A stretch of DNA of 64,000 bases from Helicobacter sp. 12S02232-10 (GCF_002272895.1 NZ_MLAQ01000007.1:39749-103748); one strand, 5' to 3'. Shown: positions 35,616 to 45,207, counted from the first letter of the stretch. Notes: generated by a model not told the origin, from the sequence alone. Program-made: numbers and translations.

Positions 35616-36209
35616 ATGCTCTTAAATAAAATGTCCTTGAGAAAAGCCTTCATTTCTTTTGGGGCGGTTTTGATCCCTATTTTTTTTGCATCTTGTGCTT
35701 CTGTAGGGGATTTTTTTTTAAATAAACCCTCAAAAGAGGCAGGAGTTGCTGCAGCTGAAAAATCTAAAGCGGAGCAAAAACCTGCCAAATTTAAACTTAT
35801 CTATATTAAAACCCCTATGTTGCGCTTTTATGATTATGGTGTTTTGGATATTCAACCAAAAGAAAAAGAGATCAATTTAGAGCTTTTCAAACTAGGGAAA
35901 AGTATCGGAACTATTCGAATAGAAAAATCTCAAATTTGTTTTTTGAATGATTGTGCTCCCAAATGGCCTGCCGCTAAAAATTTCTTTGGAAAAGTCAGTT
36001 ATGGAGATTTGTTTGAAGATATTTTGCTTGGACGGGATATATTTGGCGGTATTGGCAAACAAATAGTTTCGAATGATACAATGATTCAAAGATTTCAAAA
36101 AAGTGGCGAAATTATTTTTTATGAACGCAAGCCCGGACATATTCTTTTTCGAAATATGAGTACAGGCGTTACTATTTCCATTGATGACTATAATGATAAC
36201 TCTCAATAA
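35616..36209 (+). CDS. flgQ: Putative lipoprotein, FlgQ-like
   Basis: About 197 residues: signal sequence with lipobox FASC (Cys about 27), a Lys/Ala-rich stretch (about 40-60), then a globular part with two cysteines ('SQICFLNDCAPKWPAAKNFFG'). The start is uncertain: ATG 35616 or ATG 35631, neither with a strong RBS, so coupling to the upstream stop is likely. It occupies the FlgQ position after the FlgP-like gene and would share its sigma54 promoter. Sequence identity to FlgQ is not something I can confirm by eye. Confidence 0.6.
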   Translation: MLLNKMSLRKAFISFGAVLIPIFFASCASVGDFFLNKPSKEAGVAAAEKSKAEQKPAKFKLIYIKTPMLRFYDYGVLDIQPKEKEINLELFKLGKSIGTIRIEKSQICFLNDCAPKWPAAKNFFGKVSYGDLFEDILLGRDIFGGIGKQIVSNDTMIQRFQKSGEIIFYERKPGHILFRNMSTGVTISIDDYNDNSQ

Positions 36210-36363
36210 TTCTCTTTGTTTTTGTGATTGAAACAAGCTTCAGCAAGCGTTTTTATTTTTTTGATAAACTTTAATGGTTCCATTAAATACGATTTTAACC
36301 AAAAAAAGATAAAATAAGTTTTTAAAATCAGTCATTAAAATGAATGACTTTTATCGGGATGCA

Positions 36364-37950
36364 ATGAAAAGAGTTTTATGGTTGGCGTTATTGTCTTCTT
36401 TTGTTTTTGGAAATGGATTTAAAATCCAAGAGCAAAGCACTAATGGCACAGCACTCAGTTCTGCTTATGTGGCAGGTGCTAGAGGGGCGGATGCAAGTTA
36501 TTATAACCCAGCAAATATGGGCTTTAGTAATGACTGGGGGGAAAATAAAAGCGAGTTTGAAATCGCCACTTCCCTCATCACTATCCCAGGATTTAAGTTT
36601 GATGTACCCACGACCAATCAGGGACTATATTCTAGTACGACATTAAAATTTGATGATAGTGTCATAGGAAAATTAGCATCTGGCATAATGAATGCACCTA
36701 TAAACCTTTATCATTCCTCACCCGACTCTCAGATTGTATCAGGTTCAACGGGCGATACGAATTTTATTTTGCCGAAGTTTTTTTATAAATCCCGCACACA
36801 TAATGGCTTTACTTTCGGGGCGAGTTTTGTAGCACCTTCAGGCTTGGCGATGAATTGGGCGGGCAAAGGTGGGGAGTTTTTGCAAGATGTATTCATTATG
36901 ATGATTGAGTTTGCTCCAAGTGTGAGCTATACGATTGGGGATCGATTTTCGGTAGGTTTTGCCCCACGGGTTCTCTATGCGATGGGAAGCTTTAATAATG
37001 TCGTGTATGTGCCGTTGGATAAGAGTGGGGCTGGAATTTCTCTAAGTAAAGACCAAGTGATGAATTTGACTGATGATCAATTGAATGCATTGATACCTAA
37101 AGACAATCCATTGATAAATCTTGTGTTGGGTGCTTGCAAAGTATTTGGTTGTACAATCAAATCTTTGATGGGGTCTCTTGCTTCAGAAACCACTAATCTC
37201 TTTGGAACTGCTAAGGTTTATCAAAAATCTGATGGGAAAGCTTTATCGACAGGATATCGCGTATCTGCTTCTTTGAAGGTATTTGATCACGGAATGTTTT
37301 CGGTGGTGTATAATTCTCCTGTCAAATTCGATATGAAAGGAAATTTGTCTGCGACAACCTATATTGGGGGAGCTATTGGAAATGTCTTGACGACGGGGGA
37401 TCTTAATATCGCTGTTACGATGCCTGAGATCTTAACGCTTGCATATGCTCAAACGTTTTTCAAGGATCGTTTGCGGGTCGAGGGTGTATATGAAAGGACA
37501 TTTTGGAGTCGGGGGAGTAAGTTTTTAGTAACCCCTGACTTTGCCAATGCTACTTATACTGGGCTTAGTGGGATGGTGGCAAATCAAAATGTTTTTAACA
37601 GTAATACCTTAAAAAATATGGTCGGGTTGGCTGATTTTGCAGGGGTGATGAATATGGGAGCGGGTTGGAGAGATACCAACACATATCGATTGGGTGTTAC
37701 CTATAAGGGCAAAAGCTTGCGCTTGATGGGATCTTTGGCTTATGATGAGGCACCTAGCCCACAAGATAAAATCGGTATTCCCGATTCTGATGGGTATATG
37801 GTCGGTGTGGGTGCTAAATATAATTTCAGGGGTTTTGATTTAGGATTGGCATATTCAGTAACTTTTAAGGACAATAGGCGCAGTATGTATCAATCTGATG
37901 GTCTTGGGCAACTCAAAATTGCTACGATGAGTTTAGGCTATCGCTGGTGA
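36364..37950 (+). CDS. FadL-family outer-membrane transporter (OMPP1/FadL/TodX)
   Basis: A barrel for hydrophobic compounds. Signal peptide 'MKRVLWLALLSSFVFG', then the FadL hatch signature 'NGFKIQEQSTNGTALSSAYVAGARGADASYYNPANMGF' at the mature N-terminus, and a C-terminal 'MSLGYRW' ending in an aromatic. About 528 residues from ATG 36364 with GGGA upstream. An in-frame ATG at 36340 would add eight residues before the signal peptide. It matches HP0839, followed by pseB. Fatty acid uptake is the family role; the substrate is unproven. Confidence 0.9.
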   Translation: MKRVLWLALLSSFVFGNGFKIQEQSTNGTALSSAYVAGARGADASYYNPANMGFSNDWGENKSEFEIATSLITIPGFKFDVPTTNQGLYSSTTLKFDDSVIGKLASGIMNAPINLYHSSPDSQIVSGSTGDTNFILPKFFYKSRTHNGFTFGASFVAPSGLAMNWAGKGGEFLQDVFIMMIEFAPSVSYTIGDRFSVGFAPRVLYAMGSFNNVVYVPLDKSGAGISLSKDQVMNLTDDQLNALIPKDNPLINLVLGACKVFGCTIKSLMGSLASETTNLFGTAKVYQKSDGKALSTGYRVSASLKVFDHGMFSVVYNSPVKFDMKGNLSATTYIGGAIGNVLTTGDLNIAVTMPEILTLAYAQTFFKDRLRVEGVYERTFWSRGSKFLVTPDFANATYTGLSGMVANQNVFNSNTLKNMVGLADFAGVMNMGAGWRDTNTYRLGVTYKGKSLRLMGSLAYDEAPSPQDKIGIPDSDGYMVGVGAKYNFRGFDLGLAYSVTFKDNRRSMYQSDGLGQLKIATMSLGYRW

Positions 37951-38967
<1,017 letters not shown>

Positions 38968-38993
38968 CGTCACTCTTTGTCGATGGGGGAAAT

Positions 38994-40250
38994 ATGCAAG
39001 ATTCTATTTTATCAGGGCTTGAGTTTATAAAAGGTAAAAATATCTTACTTTTGGTAAGTGCTTCGATTGCTGCTTATAAGACGCCTGATCTTGGAAATAC
39101 ATTTAAAAAGCTTGGCGCGAATGTGCGCGTTGTGATGAGTGAAGAGGCAAAGAAATTTGTAACCCCTTTGTGTTTTGAGGCGATTTTGCATACAAAGGTT
39201 TTGCACGCAGACACTGAGAGTTGGATTGAAACAAAAGATGAGCTTTCCTGCAACCATATCGCTTATGCCAAGTGGGCAGACATTGCTATTGTAGCACCTG
39301 CAAGTGCAAATACTTTAGCAAAAATAGCTTGGGGGATTGCAGATAATTTGGTTTTAAGCACGCTTTTGGCGTGTAAAGCTCCTAAAATGGTCGCTCCAGC
39401 GATGAATACGGCTATGTTTGAATCACCTCAAACACGCCATTGTTTAAAATATTTGAAAGATTATGGATTTGGTATTATTGAACCCCGAGTTGGTTTGCTT
39501 GCTTGCGATACTTATGGAAAAGGTGCGATGAGTGAGATTGAAGAAATCATTTTTGAGGCGTGCAAGCGATTGGTTTCAAATGATTTTTGGCAAGATAAGG
39601 AAGTGATTATCACAGGCGGGGGAAGCGTGGAAAATATTGATTCGGTACGCTATCTTTCTAATCATTCCAGCGGACTGCAGGCAAGCTTTTTGGCGATAGC
39701 TCTTTATTTGCTTGGAGCAAAAGTTGTTTTGATCGCTTCATCTTTTCCTATCATCTTGCCATTAGGAGTGAAGCGTTTTGAAGTCACAGATAGTGCGTCT
39801 TATCTCAAAACGATCAAAGAAAATATTCCACAAAAAGAAAGGGTATTTTTGTTTATGGCTGGAGCGATTAGTGATTATGTCCCTAAGAAGCGTTTTGAAA
39901 GCAAACTGAAAAAAGAAAATATTGGGGAGAATTGGAATATAGAATGCGTTAAAAATATTGATATTCTCAAAGAGCTTTGTTTTCCTAATCTTATTAAAAT
40001 TGGCTTTAAGGCTGAATGCGATGAGGCAAGAGCTATCCAGTCAGCTCAAAAAATGCTGCAAGATATTCACGATGGGGGTAAAGGGTGTAAAGTGGTGTGT
40101 TTAAACATCATTGGGAAACACAATCCGTTTGGTTCTTCAAATAATGAAATGATGTTTTTTTCTAAAACTGCCACACACCACGCCACTCTCAAAGATAAAC
40201 TTAGCATAAGTTTTGAAATTACAGATTTTGTCCAAAGGCTTTTATGTTAG
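38994..40250 (+). CDS. coaBC: Bifunctional phosphopantothenoylcysteine decarboxylase/synthetase
   Basis: Two steps of coenzyme A synthesis. The N-terminal flavoprotein CoaC domain (about 15-190) has 'LLVSASIAAYKTPDL', the active His in 'NHIAYAKWADIAIVAPASANTLAKI' and 'PKMVAPAMNTAMFESP'. The CoaB domain (about 195-418) has 'VIITGGGSVENIDSVRYLSNHSSG'. The start is ATG 38994 after GGGG. Upstream in-frame ATGs lie inside pseB. It overlaps the next gene by 7 bases. Confidence 0.93.
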   Translation: MQDSILSGLEFIKGKNILLLVSASIAAYKTPDLGNTFKKLGANVRVVMSEEAKKFVTPLCFEAILHTKVLHADTESWIETKDELSCNHIAYAKWADIAIVAPASANTLAKIAWGIADNLVLSTLLACKAPKMVAPAMNTAMFESPQTRHCLKYLKDYGFGIIEPRVGLLACDTYGKGAMSEIEEIIFEACKRLVSNDFWQDKEVIITGGGSVENIDSVRYLSNHSSGLQASFLAIALYLLGAKVVLIASSFPIILPLGVKRFEVTDSASYLKTIKENIPQKERVFLFMAGAISDYVPKKRFESKLKKENIGENWNIECVKNIDILKELCFPNLIKIGFKAECDEARAIQSAQKMLQDIHDGGKGCKVVCLNIIGKHNPFGSSNNEMMFFSKTATHHATLKDKLSISFEITDFVQRLLC

Positions 40251-40993
40251 ACCAAATCAGGGCTTTGGCGCATTTGAATGCGTTGGGAGTTAAGGGTAAA
40301 GGGGTGAGTGAGTTTAACGCTACATTGCCTTTATTATTAAAAGTCCTTGAAAAAAAAGGTGATGGGGAGTATTTATTAAGACTAGGGAATGCAACGATTG
40401 CTACAAGAAGCCAAAAGGAACTTACTATCGGGCAAAAGTATTGGGCACAAATGTCTAGAAGTTCAGTAGGAGCGATTGTGCTTTCTAATCTCATACACCA
40501 GCCCCAAATGCTTGAAACCTTGCAGAATAGTCCATTGAAGTTTTCTTTCAGTGATTTGGAAAAAATCTTTAAAGAAGGGGATTTGCAAGACTCTTATAAG
40601 GATTTTTTACTGGATAAATTTGTAAATGCACAAACTCGATATGAATTTTTAAGTCTGGGGAATTTGTTACTTTCTTTGCAGAAAAATGTGCTTTCTTTTG
40701 TTATTTCTGATTCCAATCAGGATTCTTTGGTACAGCTTAAAGTAAGTAAATCCAAAAAGCAAAGTCTGGAGTTTTATGCACTTTATCCTAATTTAGGACC
40801 GATACGCGGGAGAGTGTATCTTAGAGAAAATGGGGTTAATGCCCAAATTTATGTGGCGTATGAGAGTATTAGAAGGATTTTGGAAGCCGATAAAGACAGA
40901 CTGAAAGGATTTGATGTTGTGCAGATTTGTATGGAAAAAAACATTGAACCTTTGTTTGAGTTTGAAGAGAGTCTTTTAGATATCAGGGGTTAG
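40244..40993 (+). CDS. Unknown protein (HP0842 position) with FliK-C-like segment
   Basis: A 249-residue soluble protein with no signal peptide, translationally coupled to coaBC. The segment 'LYPNLGPIRGRVYLRENGVNAQIYVAYESIRRILEADKDRLKGFDV' (about 180-228) has the pattern of the FliK hook-length-control C-terminal domain: L-P-x-LGP-hydrophobic strands, a short-lived 'A....R..L' helix and '.L...G'. The N-terminal half is helical with no recognisable domain. A flagellar or secretion-related role is inference. It could be a diverged homologue or a chance pattern. Confidence 0.6.
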   Translation: MLDQIRALAHLNALGVKGKGVSEFNATLPLLLKVLEKKGDGEYLLRLGNATIATRSQKELTIGQKYWAQMSRSSVGAIVLSNLIHQPQMLETLQNSPLKFSFSDLEKIFKEGDLQDSYKDFLLDKFVNAQTRYEFLSLGNLLLSLQKNVLSFVISDSNQDSLVQLKVSKSKKQSLEFYALYPNLGPIRGRVYLRENGVNAQIYVAYESIRRILEADKDRLKGFDVVQICMEKNIEPLFEFEESLLDIRG

Positions 40994-41262
40994 ATTACCA
41001 TCTTGATTTCAGGGTGGGCGGAGAGTTTAGTATAGATCTCATTGCGCTCTTCTTCGGTGTTTGTGATGATTTTGGCGTGGAAACTGACAAATCTACCTTT
41101 GGAGGATTTATTTTTTGTTTCCAAAGTGTAGGGTCTTGGCATTATTTCAAAGACTGCTTCTTTGATTTTGTCTTCGTTTTCACCGATAATTCGGTATTCC
41201 CATTCACAAGGATAGGTAATTTCGGGTTTTCCTTGCAGTATTTGAATATTGTTATTTTCCAT
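40990..41262 (-). CDS. DUF493 (YbeD-like) protein
   Basis: A 90-residue alpha/beta protein: 'ITYPCEWEYRIIGENEDKIKEAVFEIMPRPYTLETKNKSSKGRFVSFHAKIITNTEEERNEIYTKLSAHPEIKMVI' fits DUF493, a small ACT-like fold thought to have a regulatory role. It overlaps ybgC by 11 bases, the arrangement of HP0495-0496. Confidence 0.85.
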   Translation of the reverse strand: MENNNIQILQGKPEITYPCEWEYRIIGENEDKIKEAVFEIMPRPYTLETKNKSSKGRFVSFHAKIITNTEEERNEIYTKLSAHPEIKMVI

Positions 41263-41653
41263 TGATAATCTCCAAGAATTTTTTTGGTATCACGCTTGGG
41301 TGATGGGTTGTGAAATCAATATAGCCTAATTTTACAATCATTTGGAATATTTTAGTGTTACAAGGACTTTTATTTGTGTTATCAAATATTTTATAAATTT
41401 CTTGTTGGAGCAAGATGGAGACATTTTTTATTTTAAGTGGCTTATTTCTTACTTCTATGATATCACCTAGCATTGCACTATCTATAAAATCGGCATTTAA
41501 AGAACGCACGACAAATCCGCCCGTATTTGTTTGCGGATCTGTTTCTGCAGCGAAAAATGCTTCACTTCTAGCACGTTCGCAGTATCTGATATAAGCGGTA
41601 TGATAGACAATTCCTCCGCAATCGGTATCTTCGTAATAGACTCTGATTTTCAT
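41252..41653 (-). CDS. ybgC: YbgC-type acyl-CoA thioesterase
   Basis: A 133-residue hotdog-fold thioesterase. The N-terminal 'IRVYYEDTDCGGIVYHTAYIRYCERARSEAF' holds the YbgC active-site Asp (in EDTD) and His-Tyr motif. It acts on short acyl-CoA and is linked to phospholipid/Tol-Pal biology in other bacteria. In H. pylori the neighbour on this side is the sodium symporter pair. Here about 3.6 kb of accessory DNA intervenes. Confidence 0.93.
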   Translation of the reverse strand: MKIRVYYEDTDCGGIVYHTAYIRYCERARSEAFFAAETDPQTNTGGFVVRSLNADFIDSAMLGDIIEVRNKPLKIKNVSILLQQEIYKIFDNTNKSPCNTKIFQMIVKLGYIDFTTHHPSVIPKKFLEIINGK

Positions 41654-41673
41654 TTATTAATTTCCTGTATAAA

Positions 41674-41752
41674 GTTAATATTTTTTTAGAGCATGTATAG
41701 TTAAACCTCATTTCTTTCTAAGTTATTTAAATTCTATGTTAATATTTTTTTA
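41674..41752. repeat. Direct repeat at the edge of the accessory insertion
   Basis: The 15-base word GTTAATATTTTTTTA occurs at 41674-41688 and again at 41738-41752, just upstream of ybgC where the accessory segment begins. A looser third copy follows near 41773. It may be an insertion scar or simply AT-rich similarity. Confidence 0.4.
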
Positions 41753-41754
41753 AG

Positions 41755-41832
41755 CTATTTTTCATAGAGATAATATTTTTTGAATTCTTCAAAGCTTTCT
41801 ATTGTGAGATTTAAAAGTTTAAGATTGATCGA
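41755..41832 (-). pseudogene. Possible 3' remnant of a lost gene
   Basis: A 25-codon open frame ending 'ESFEEFKKYYLYEK' and a stop, with an in-frame TGA immediately before it and no start. The charged helical ending looks like a real protein C-terminus left after deletion. Too short to identify. Confidence 0.2.
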
Positions 41833-41850
41833 TCATTAATGTCATGATTG

Positions 41851-43581
41851 CTACTTTTTATATTTTTCTAAAACAGATTCTTCAAGCTTTGGATAAATCC
41901 ATATCTTAATTGCTTGGTTTGATAAAATATTAGCTCTATTTATTATGGCTTCTTCATTCCAAATATTGATATCTCTTAGATATTCGTTTAATTTTAGAGG
42001 ACTTTTTGCAAACCCACCTTCTAAGTCTCTTTTTTCTTTAAAAGGTTTATCGCCATATTCTTGGTTGTAGCCCGTAAGTGTTAGGTTGCCTAATGTATGT
42101 AACCAATTCTTTTGAATATCTTTCCAATTTGCCCCCAAATCATTTTGCCACTCTTGTGATAGCTTTTCATTTTGAGGCATAATATGTTCTATTGTATAAT
42201 TATTAACATTTATTTTTTCTTTCCTGCCGAAGTTTTCTAATCTTTCTAGGCAATATTTACTATTTCTAAAATCATAGAAATTTCTTGATATAAACTCTTT
42301 TTGAAACTCTTCATCCTTTGGGAATCTTTGTTGATGAGGTGCTAAAATTAATTTAGCTTGAAAACTTTCTAAATATTTGTCTTTTTCAATTGAATATTTG
42401 TCTTTTTCAATTGAATTTGCAAAGTTTAGAAATACTTTATTGAGTCCATTTGTAGGGATGCCACAGATGGATCTTCTAATAATATAGCTTTCTATTAGTC
42501 GAACAGCTTTTTCAAAATCTTCTATAGGTAAGCATTTTTTTCTATAATCATCGTAGAGTTGTAACAATAGAGGATAAGCAACATCAACTTGAAGCTCTTT
42601 AAAGTCTTTGAAAGCACAAGATAATTTTTTGTTCTCTTCTTGATCTAGTGCTATTTTGCAGAAATATTGAGAATAAACTCTTATATCAGCTATCAAAGAT
42701 TCAATATTTGATCTTTTTTCTTTATGATATTTTTTGAATGCTTCATAAATATGATTTATTTTGGGAAATTCTTTTGTTTTTATGGCAAGGTAATATCGCA
42801 TAAAGGCATCAAAATAATCTTGATAACCTTCTTGTCCAAAATCAAGTTCCATCGGTCGCCAATAACTTTGATATAGCGTTAATTGAGTTTTGTGATCTAC
42901 CCCCATTAGGATATAATTTCTAATCAAATCTGTCTGGGTAAGATCTTTGCCTGTTGAGTTCATACTTTCGAAAATTAACTGCGGATTGTCATGATCTCTA
43001 TCAAGTGAAATGTCTACAACCGATAATTTTTCTATACCTTTACAGATAATTTCAAGCTGATGTTTATGCTGTTCAAGTTTATTTTTAAAAAAAATATAAT
43101 TTTCATTTATTCTAATAGAATATTCTTTTGGCAGTTCCCTTTTTTCTATAAGGGCTATTAGGGTATCTTTATCTGTTTCAGACAAGATAAGCCTATATTT
43201 TTTATCATCCTTTTCAAGATGATTGATTAGGTACCAATCTTTTAGTTTATTTTTTGAGAAATCTTCTATAATTTCTTGCTTTTCGTCTAGTAACTCGGAT
43301 AATGCAATCAATAATAATATTATAGTTGTGAGTCTTTGTTGTCCGTCTATGATGACTAAATGAGACTTAGCTGTGGCAGAATAAATGCCATCCTGCACAT
43401 AGACTATTGAACCTAGAAAATGAGTATTATTTTTTTCGTCTAATCCTGCCCGTAAAATATCTTCCCAAAGTTCTAAACATTCTGCTTGTTTCCAACTGTA
43501 AAATCTCTGATAAATGGGTATTGTGAATCCAGGAGAAACATTTTTAATGAGATTCAATAATATTGTTTCTTGTGCTTTCAT
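41851..43581 (-). CDS. DUF262/DUF1524 (GmrSD-like) protein, probable DNA-targeting defence factor
   Basis: A 576-residue protein. The DUF262 domain (about 1-230) shows 'IPIYQRFYSWKQAECLELWEDI', 'FLGSIVY' and the ParB-like 'VIIDGQQRLTTIILLLIAL'. The C-terminal DUF1524 HNH-type nuclease domain shows 'YTIEHIMPQNEKLS' (about 461-474) and 'HTLGNLTLTGYNQEY' (about 493-507). Fused GmrS+GmrD-type proteins are type IV restriction enzymes that cleave modified phage DNA, and related BrxU acts with BREX. It stands alone, with no methylase or BREX genes. An in-frame 7-residue tandem duplication sits at about 390-403. Confidence 0.85.
   Translation of the reverse strand: MKAQETILLNLIKNVSPGFTIPIYQRFYSWKQAECLELWEDILRAGLDEKNNTHFLGSIVYVQDGIYSATAKSHLVIIDGQQRLTTIILLLIALSELLDEKQEIIEDFSKNKLKDWYLINHLEKDDKKYRLILSETDKDTLIALIEKRELPKEYSIRINENYIFFKNKLEQHKHQLEIICKGIEKLSVVDISLDRDHDNPQLIFESMNSTGKDLTQTDLIRNYILMGVDHKTQLTLYQSYWRPMELDFGQEGYQDYFDAFMRYYLAIKTKEFPKINHIYEAFKKYHKEKRSNIESLIADIRVYSQYFCKIALDQEENKKLSCAFKDFKELQVDVAYPLLLQLYDDYRKKCLPIEDFEKAVRLIESYIIRRSICGIPTNGLNKVFLNFANSIEKDKYSIEKDKYLESFQAKLILAPHQQRFPKDEEFQKEFISRNFYDFRNSKYCLERLENFGRKEKINVNNYTIEHIMPQNEKLSQEWQNDLGANWKDIQKNWLHTLGNLTLTGYNQEYGDKPFKEKRDLEGGFAKSPLKLNEYLRDINIWNEEAIINRANILSNQAIKIWIYPKLEESVLEKYKK
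42372..42413 (-). repeat. 21-bp tandem duplication inside the DUF262/DUF1524 gene
   Basis: Two exact 21-base copies (42372-42392 and 42393-42413) encode SIEKDKY-SIEKDKY in frame. The length is a multiple of three, so gain or loss would keep the frame. It lies between the two domains. Confidence 0.85.
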
Positions 43582-43906
43582 AATTTTTCCTGATTATTTT
43601 AATTTTTATTAATTCTGCCATAGATTAATAAATAAACAAATACCGACTACAACGTATTGAAAAATAGTTTGTGTGTGTTTGATATTGCTCAAATATGGCA
43701 TTGCAAAGTGGTAAAAACCTTAGATCTTTAAAAAAAACTATCAAGACAAGATTTATTTTTGTGAGGATTCTTATTGTCTTTTACGGATAGATATTGGAGT
43801 GAGACAACATTTGGATTCCAAAAATTTTGTAATTTATAGTGACATTGATTTTAAAGATTTTTAATAACATCCTCGCAGTCAAATTAATTCGTATTGCTGA
43901 TATCAT
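43582..43906. other. Gene-poor stretch with a decayed plus-strand fragment
   Basis: A 325-base AT-rich interval between the DUF262 gene and the first minus-strand remnant. On the plus strand an ATG at 43695 opens 'MALQSGKNLRSLKK', then a run of seven A's (43731-43737). A one-base shift there would continue 'NYQDKIYFCEDSYCLLRIDIG' to a TAA at 43862-43864. It may be a frameshifted small gene. Nothing else is seen. Confidence 0.3.
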
Positions 43907-44281
43907 TTAATAAAACTTTAAGGATTTATTTTTGTTCATTAGACACATTTTTTCTTTAGTTTTTTCTATTTTAGAGAAAAATCCTTTTGGTAATTTTTCA
44001 AACTTTTCAGGAAGTTTTTCAATTATATAGATACCAAGCTCTTGACTTTTTGAAGCTATTCTGATTTTTCCTAAAAACACTCCATTGTGCCACATAAAAA
44101 AGAAGTCTTATATCCATAATCGTCCCATTCACTTTTTTTTGAGATGGATTCTATTGGTTTTTTCACTAGATTCTCCAAACTTAGTTTTAAAGCCTTCGGT
44201 TTGTAGAATTTTCAAATAATCAGATTCAGTCATTTTTTTATTTTCTGTTTTATTTTGTTTTATATATAGAGGATCGTCCAT
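43907..44281 (-). pseudogene. Frameshifted gene of unknown family (about 124 codons)
   Basis: Translation begins at ATG 44281 ('MDDPLYIKQNKTENKKMTES'), two bases after the stop of the HAD remnant. The frame shifts in a T6 run (about 44158-44163), reads 'PIESISKKSEWDDYGYKTSF', and shifts again in the A6 run at 44096-44101. It then reads 'MWHNGVFLGKIRIASKSQEL..IYIIEKLPEKFEKLPKGFFS' to the stop at 43907. The joined protein looks coherent, so this is one broken gene. 'DDYGYKTSF...LGKIRI...LP..FF' reminds me of the N-terminus of some conflict-system ATPases, but I cannot name the family. Confidence 0.55.
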
Positions 44282-44283
44282 AT

Positions 44284-45152
44284 TTATTCTTTATTGATAA
44301 TAGATTTAATTAATATGTCAAGATCGCTATCTTCATTATAGCCAGCTTTTGCAATATAATTAACTTTATTTTGTTTTAGTAAAATTTGTACAGCCTTAAT
44401 TTTATCGTCATACACAGCTATAGAAATCCCTCCTTCGGATTTTATTGCTTTCATTTGCCGGTATGTCTGTTTCTCCATCACCGAAATATATCATTCTCTC
44501 AAAAGGAATTGCTTTTTCCTTTTCCGGAATATATTTGTTAATTTCAGAATTGTCCCAAGCGCCTTTAATTCTCTTGTTGAACCTAAGAGAAATTAGGTTT
44601 TGATTGTGTAATTATATAGTAAGTGCTGGCTAAACAGGCTATTTGCCTATATCATCGCATTTAAATGATGATATATAAATTCTTTAAAATGCTTTCTAAA
44701 ATTATTGTGGCATTTATCATTTCTTTTGTATCAAATGAAATAACTATAATGTTCGATTTCCATGTTTCTTTCTTTTGTATTTTTATTGATTCTATCAAAA
44801 AATTCAATATTTTTCTTCCCATGTTTTTCAAATTCATCTGTCTCAATTTCTTTGGTCTTTCCCGCTTTTTTTGTTTTTTTGGATAATGTAGAAACATATA
44901 AGATAAAACTTCATTCATATCGTTTTCTTGGGAGATTACCTTGACTTTATCCCAGAAATTCTTTTTAGGAACACCTAATTCAAGCAAAAAAGAATTCTCT
45001 TGAATATTGCCTCATGAAAATTAAATAGATTTATTATGGTCGTCCATCAAGTTTTAGATTTTCGTTCTCCGTTTTTTATTTTCATATTAAAAAACTATTC
45101 CCATCATTAATATTATCTAAAAAACAGCGAGGATTTTTAATTTTTGTATCAT
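44284..45152 (-). pseudogene. Decayed HAD-superfamily hydrolase
   Basis: Pieces in three frames line up as one HAD protein. The start is at ATG 45152 with GGAG ('MIQKLKILAV'), and the frame breaks in a T6 run. 'LGVPKKNFWDKVKVISQENDMNEVLSYMFL' is at 44987-44870. 'NKYIPEKEKAIPFERMIYFGDGETDIPA' carries the HAD motif IV acidic pair. One extra A near 44455 then shifts the frame to 'MKAIKSEGGISIAVYDDKIKAV..KVNYIAKAGYNEDSDLDILIKSI', ending at 44284. The catalytic DxD region is lost. Several independent shifts and a missing middle argue for true decay, not one sequencing error. Confidence 0.7.
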
Positions 45153-45201
45153 TTTTACTCCTAAATTTTTATTTTTTTCTCAATCAGTGTGAGTTTTAAA
45201 A

Positions 45202-45207
45202 TATAAT
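45202..45207 (+). promoter_or_regulatory. -10 element of the symporter pair
   Basis: A perfect TATAAT 46 bases before the ATG at 45253, at the right-hand end of the accessory insertion. No -35 is obvious. Confidence 0.45.

Noticed and set aside
36210..36300. Terminator hairpin after the flgQ-like gene
   Set aside because: The stem is only about four pairs (GCTT/AAGC) with mismatches. The T-richness alone is not convincing.
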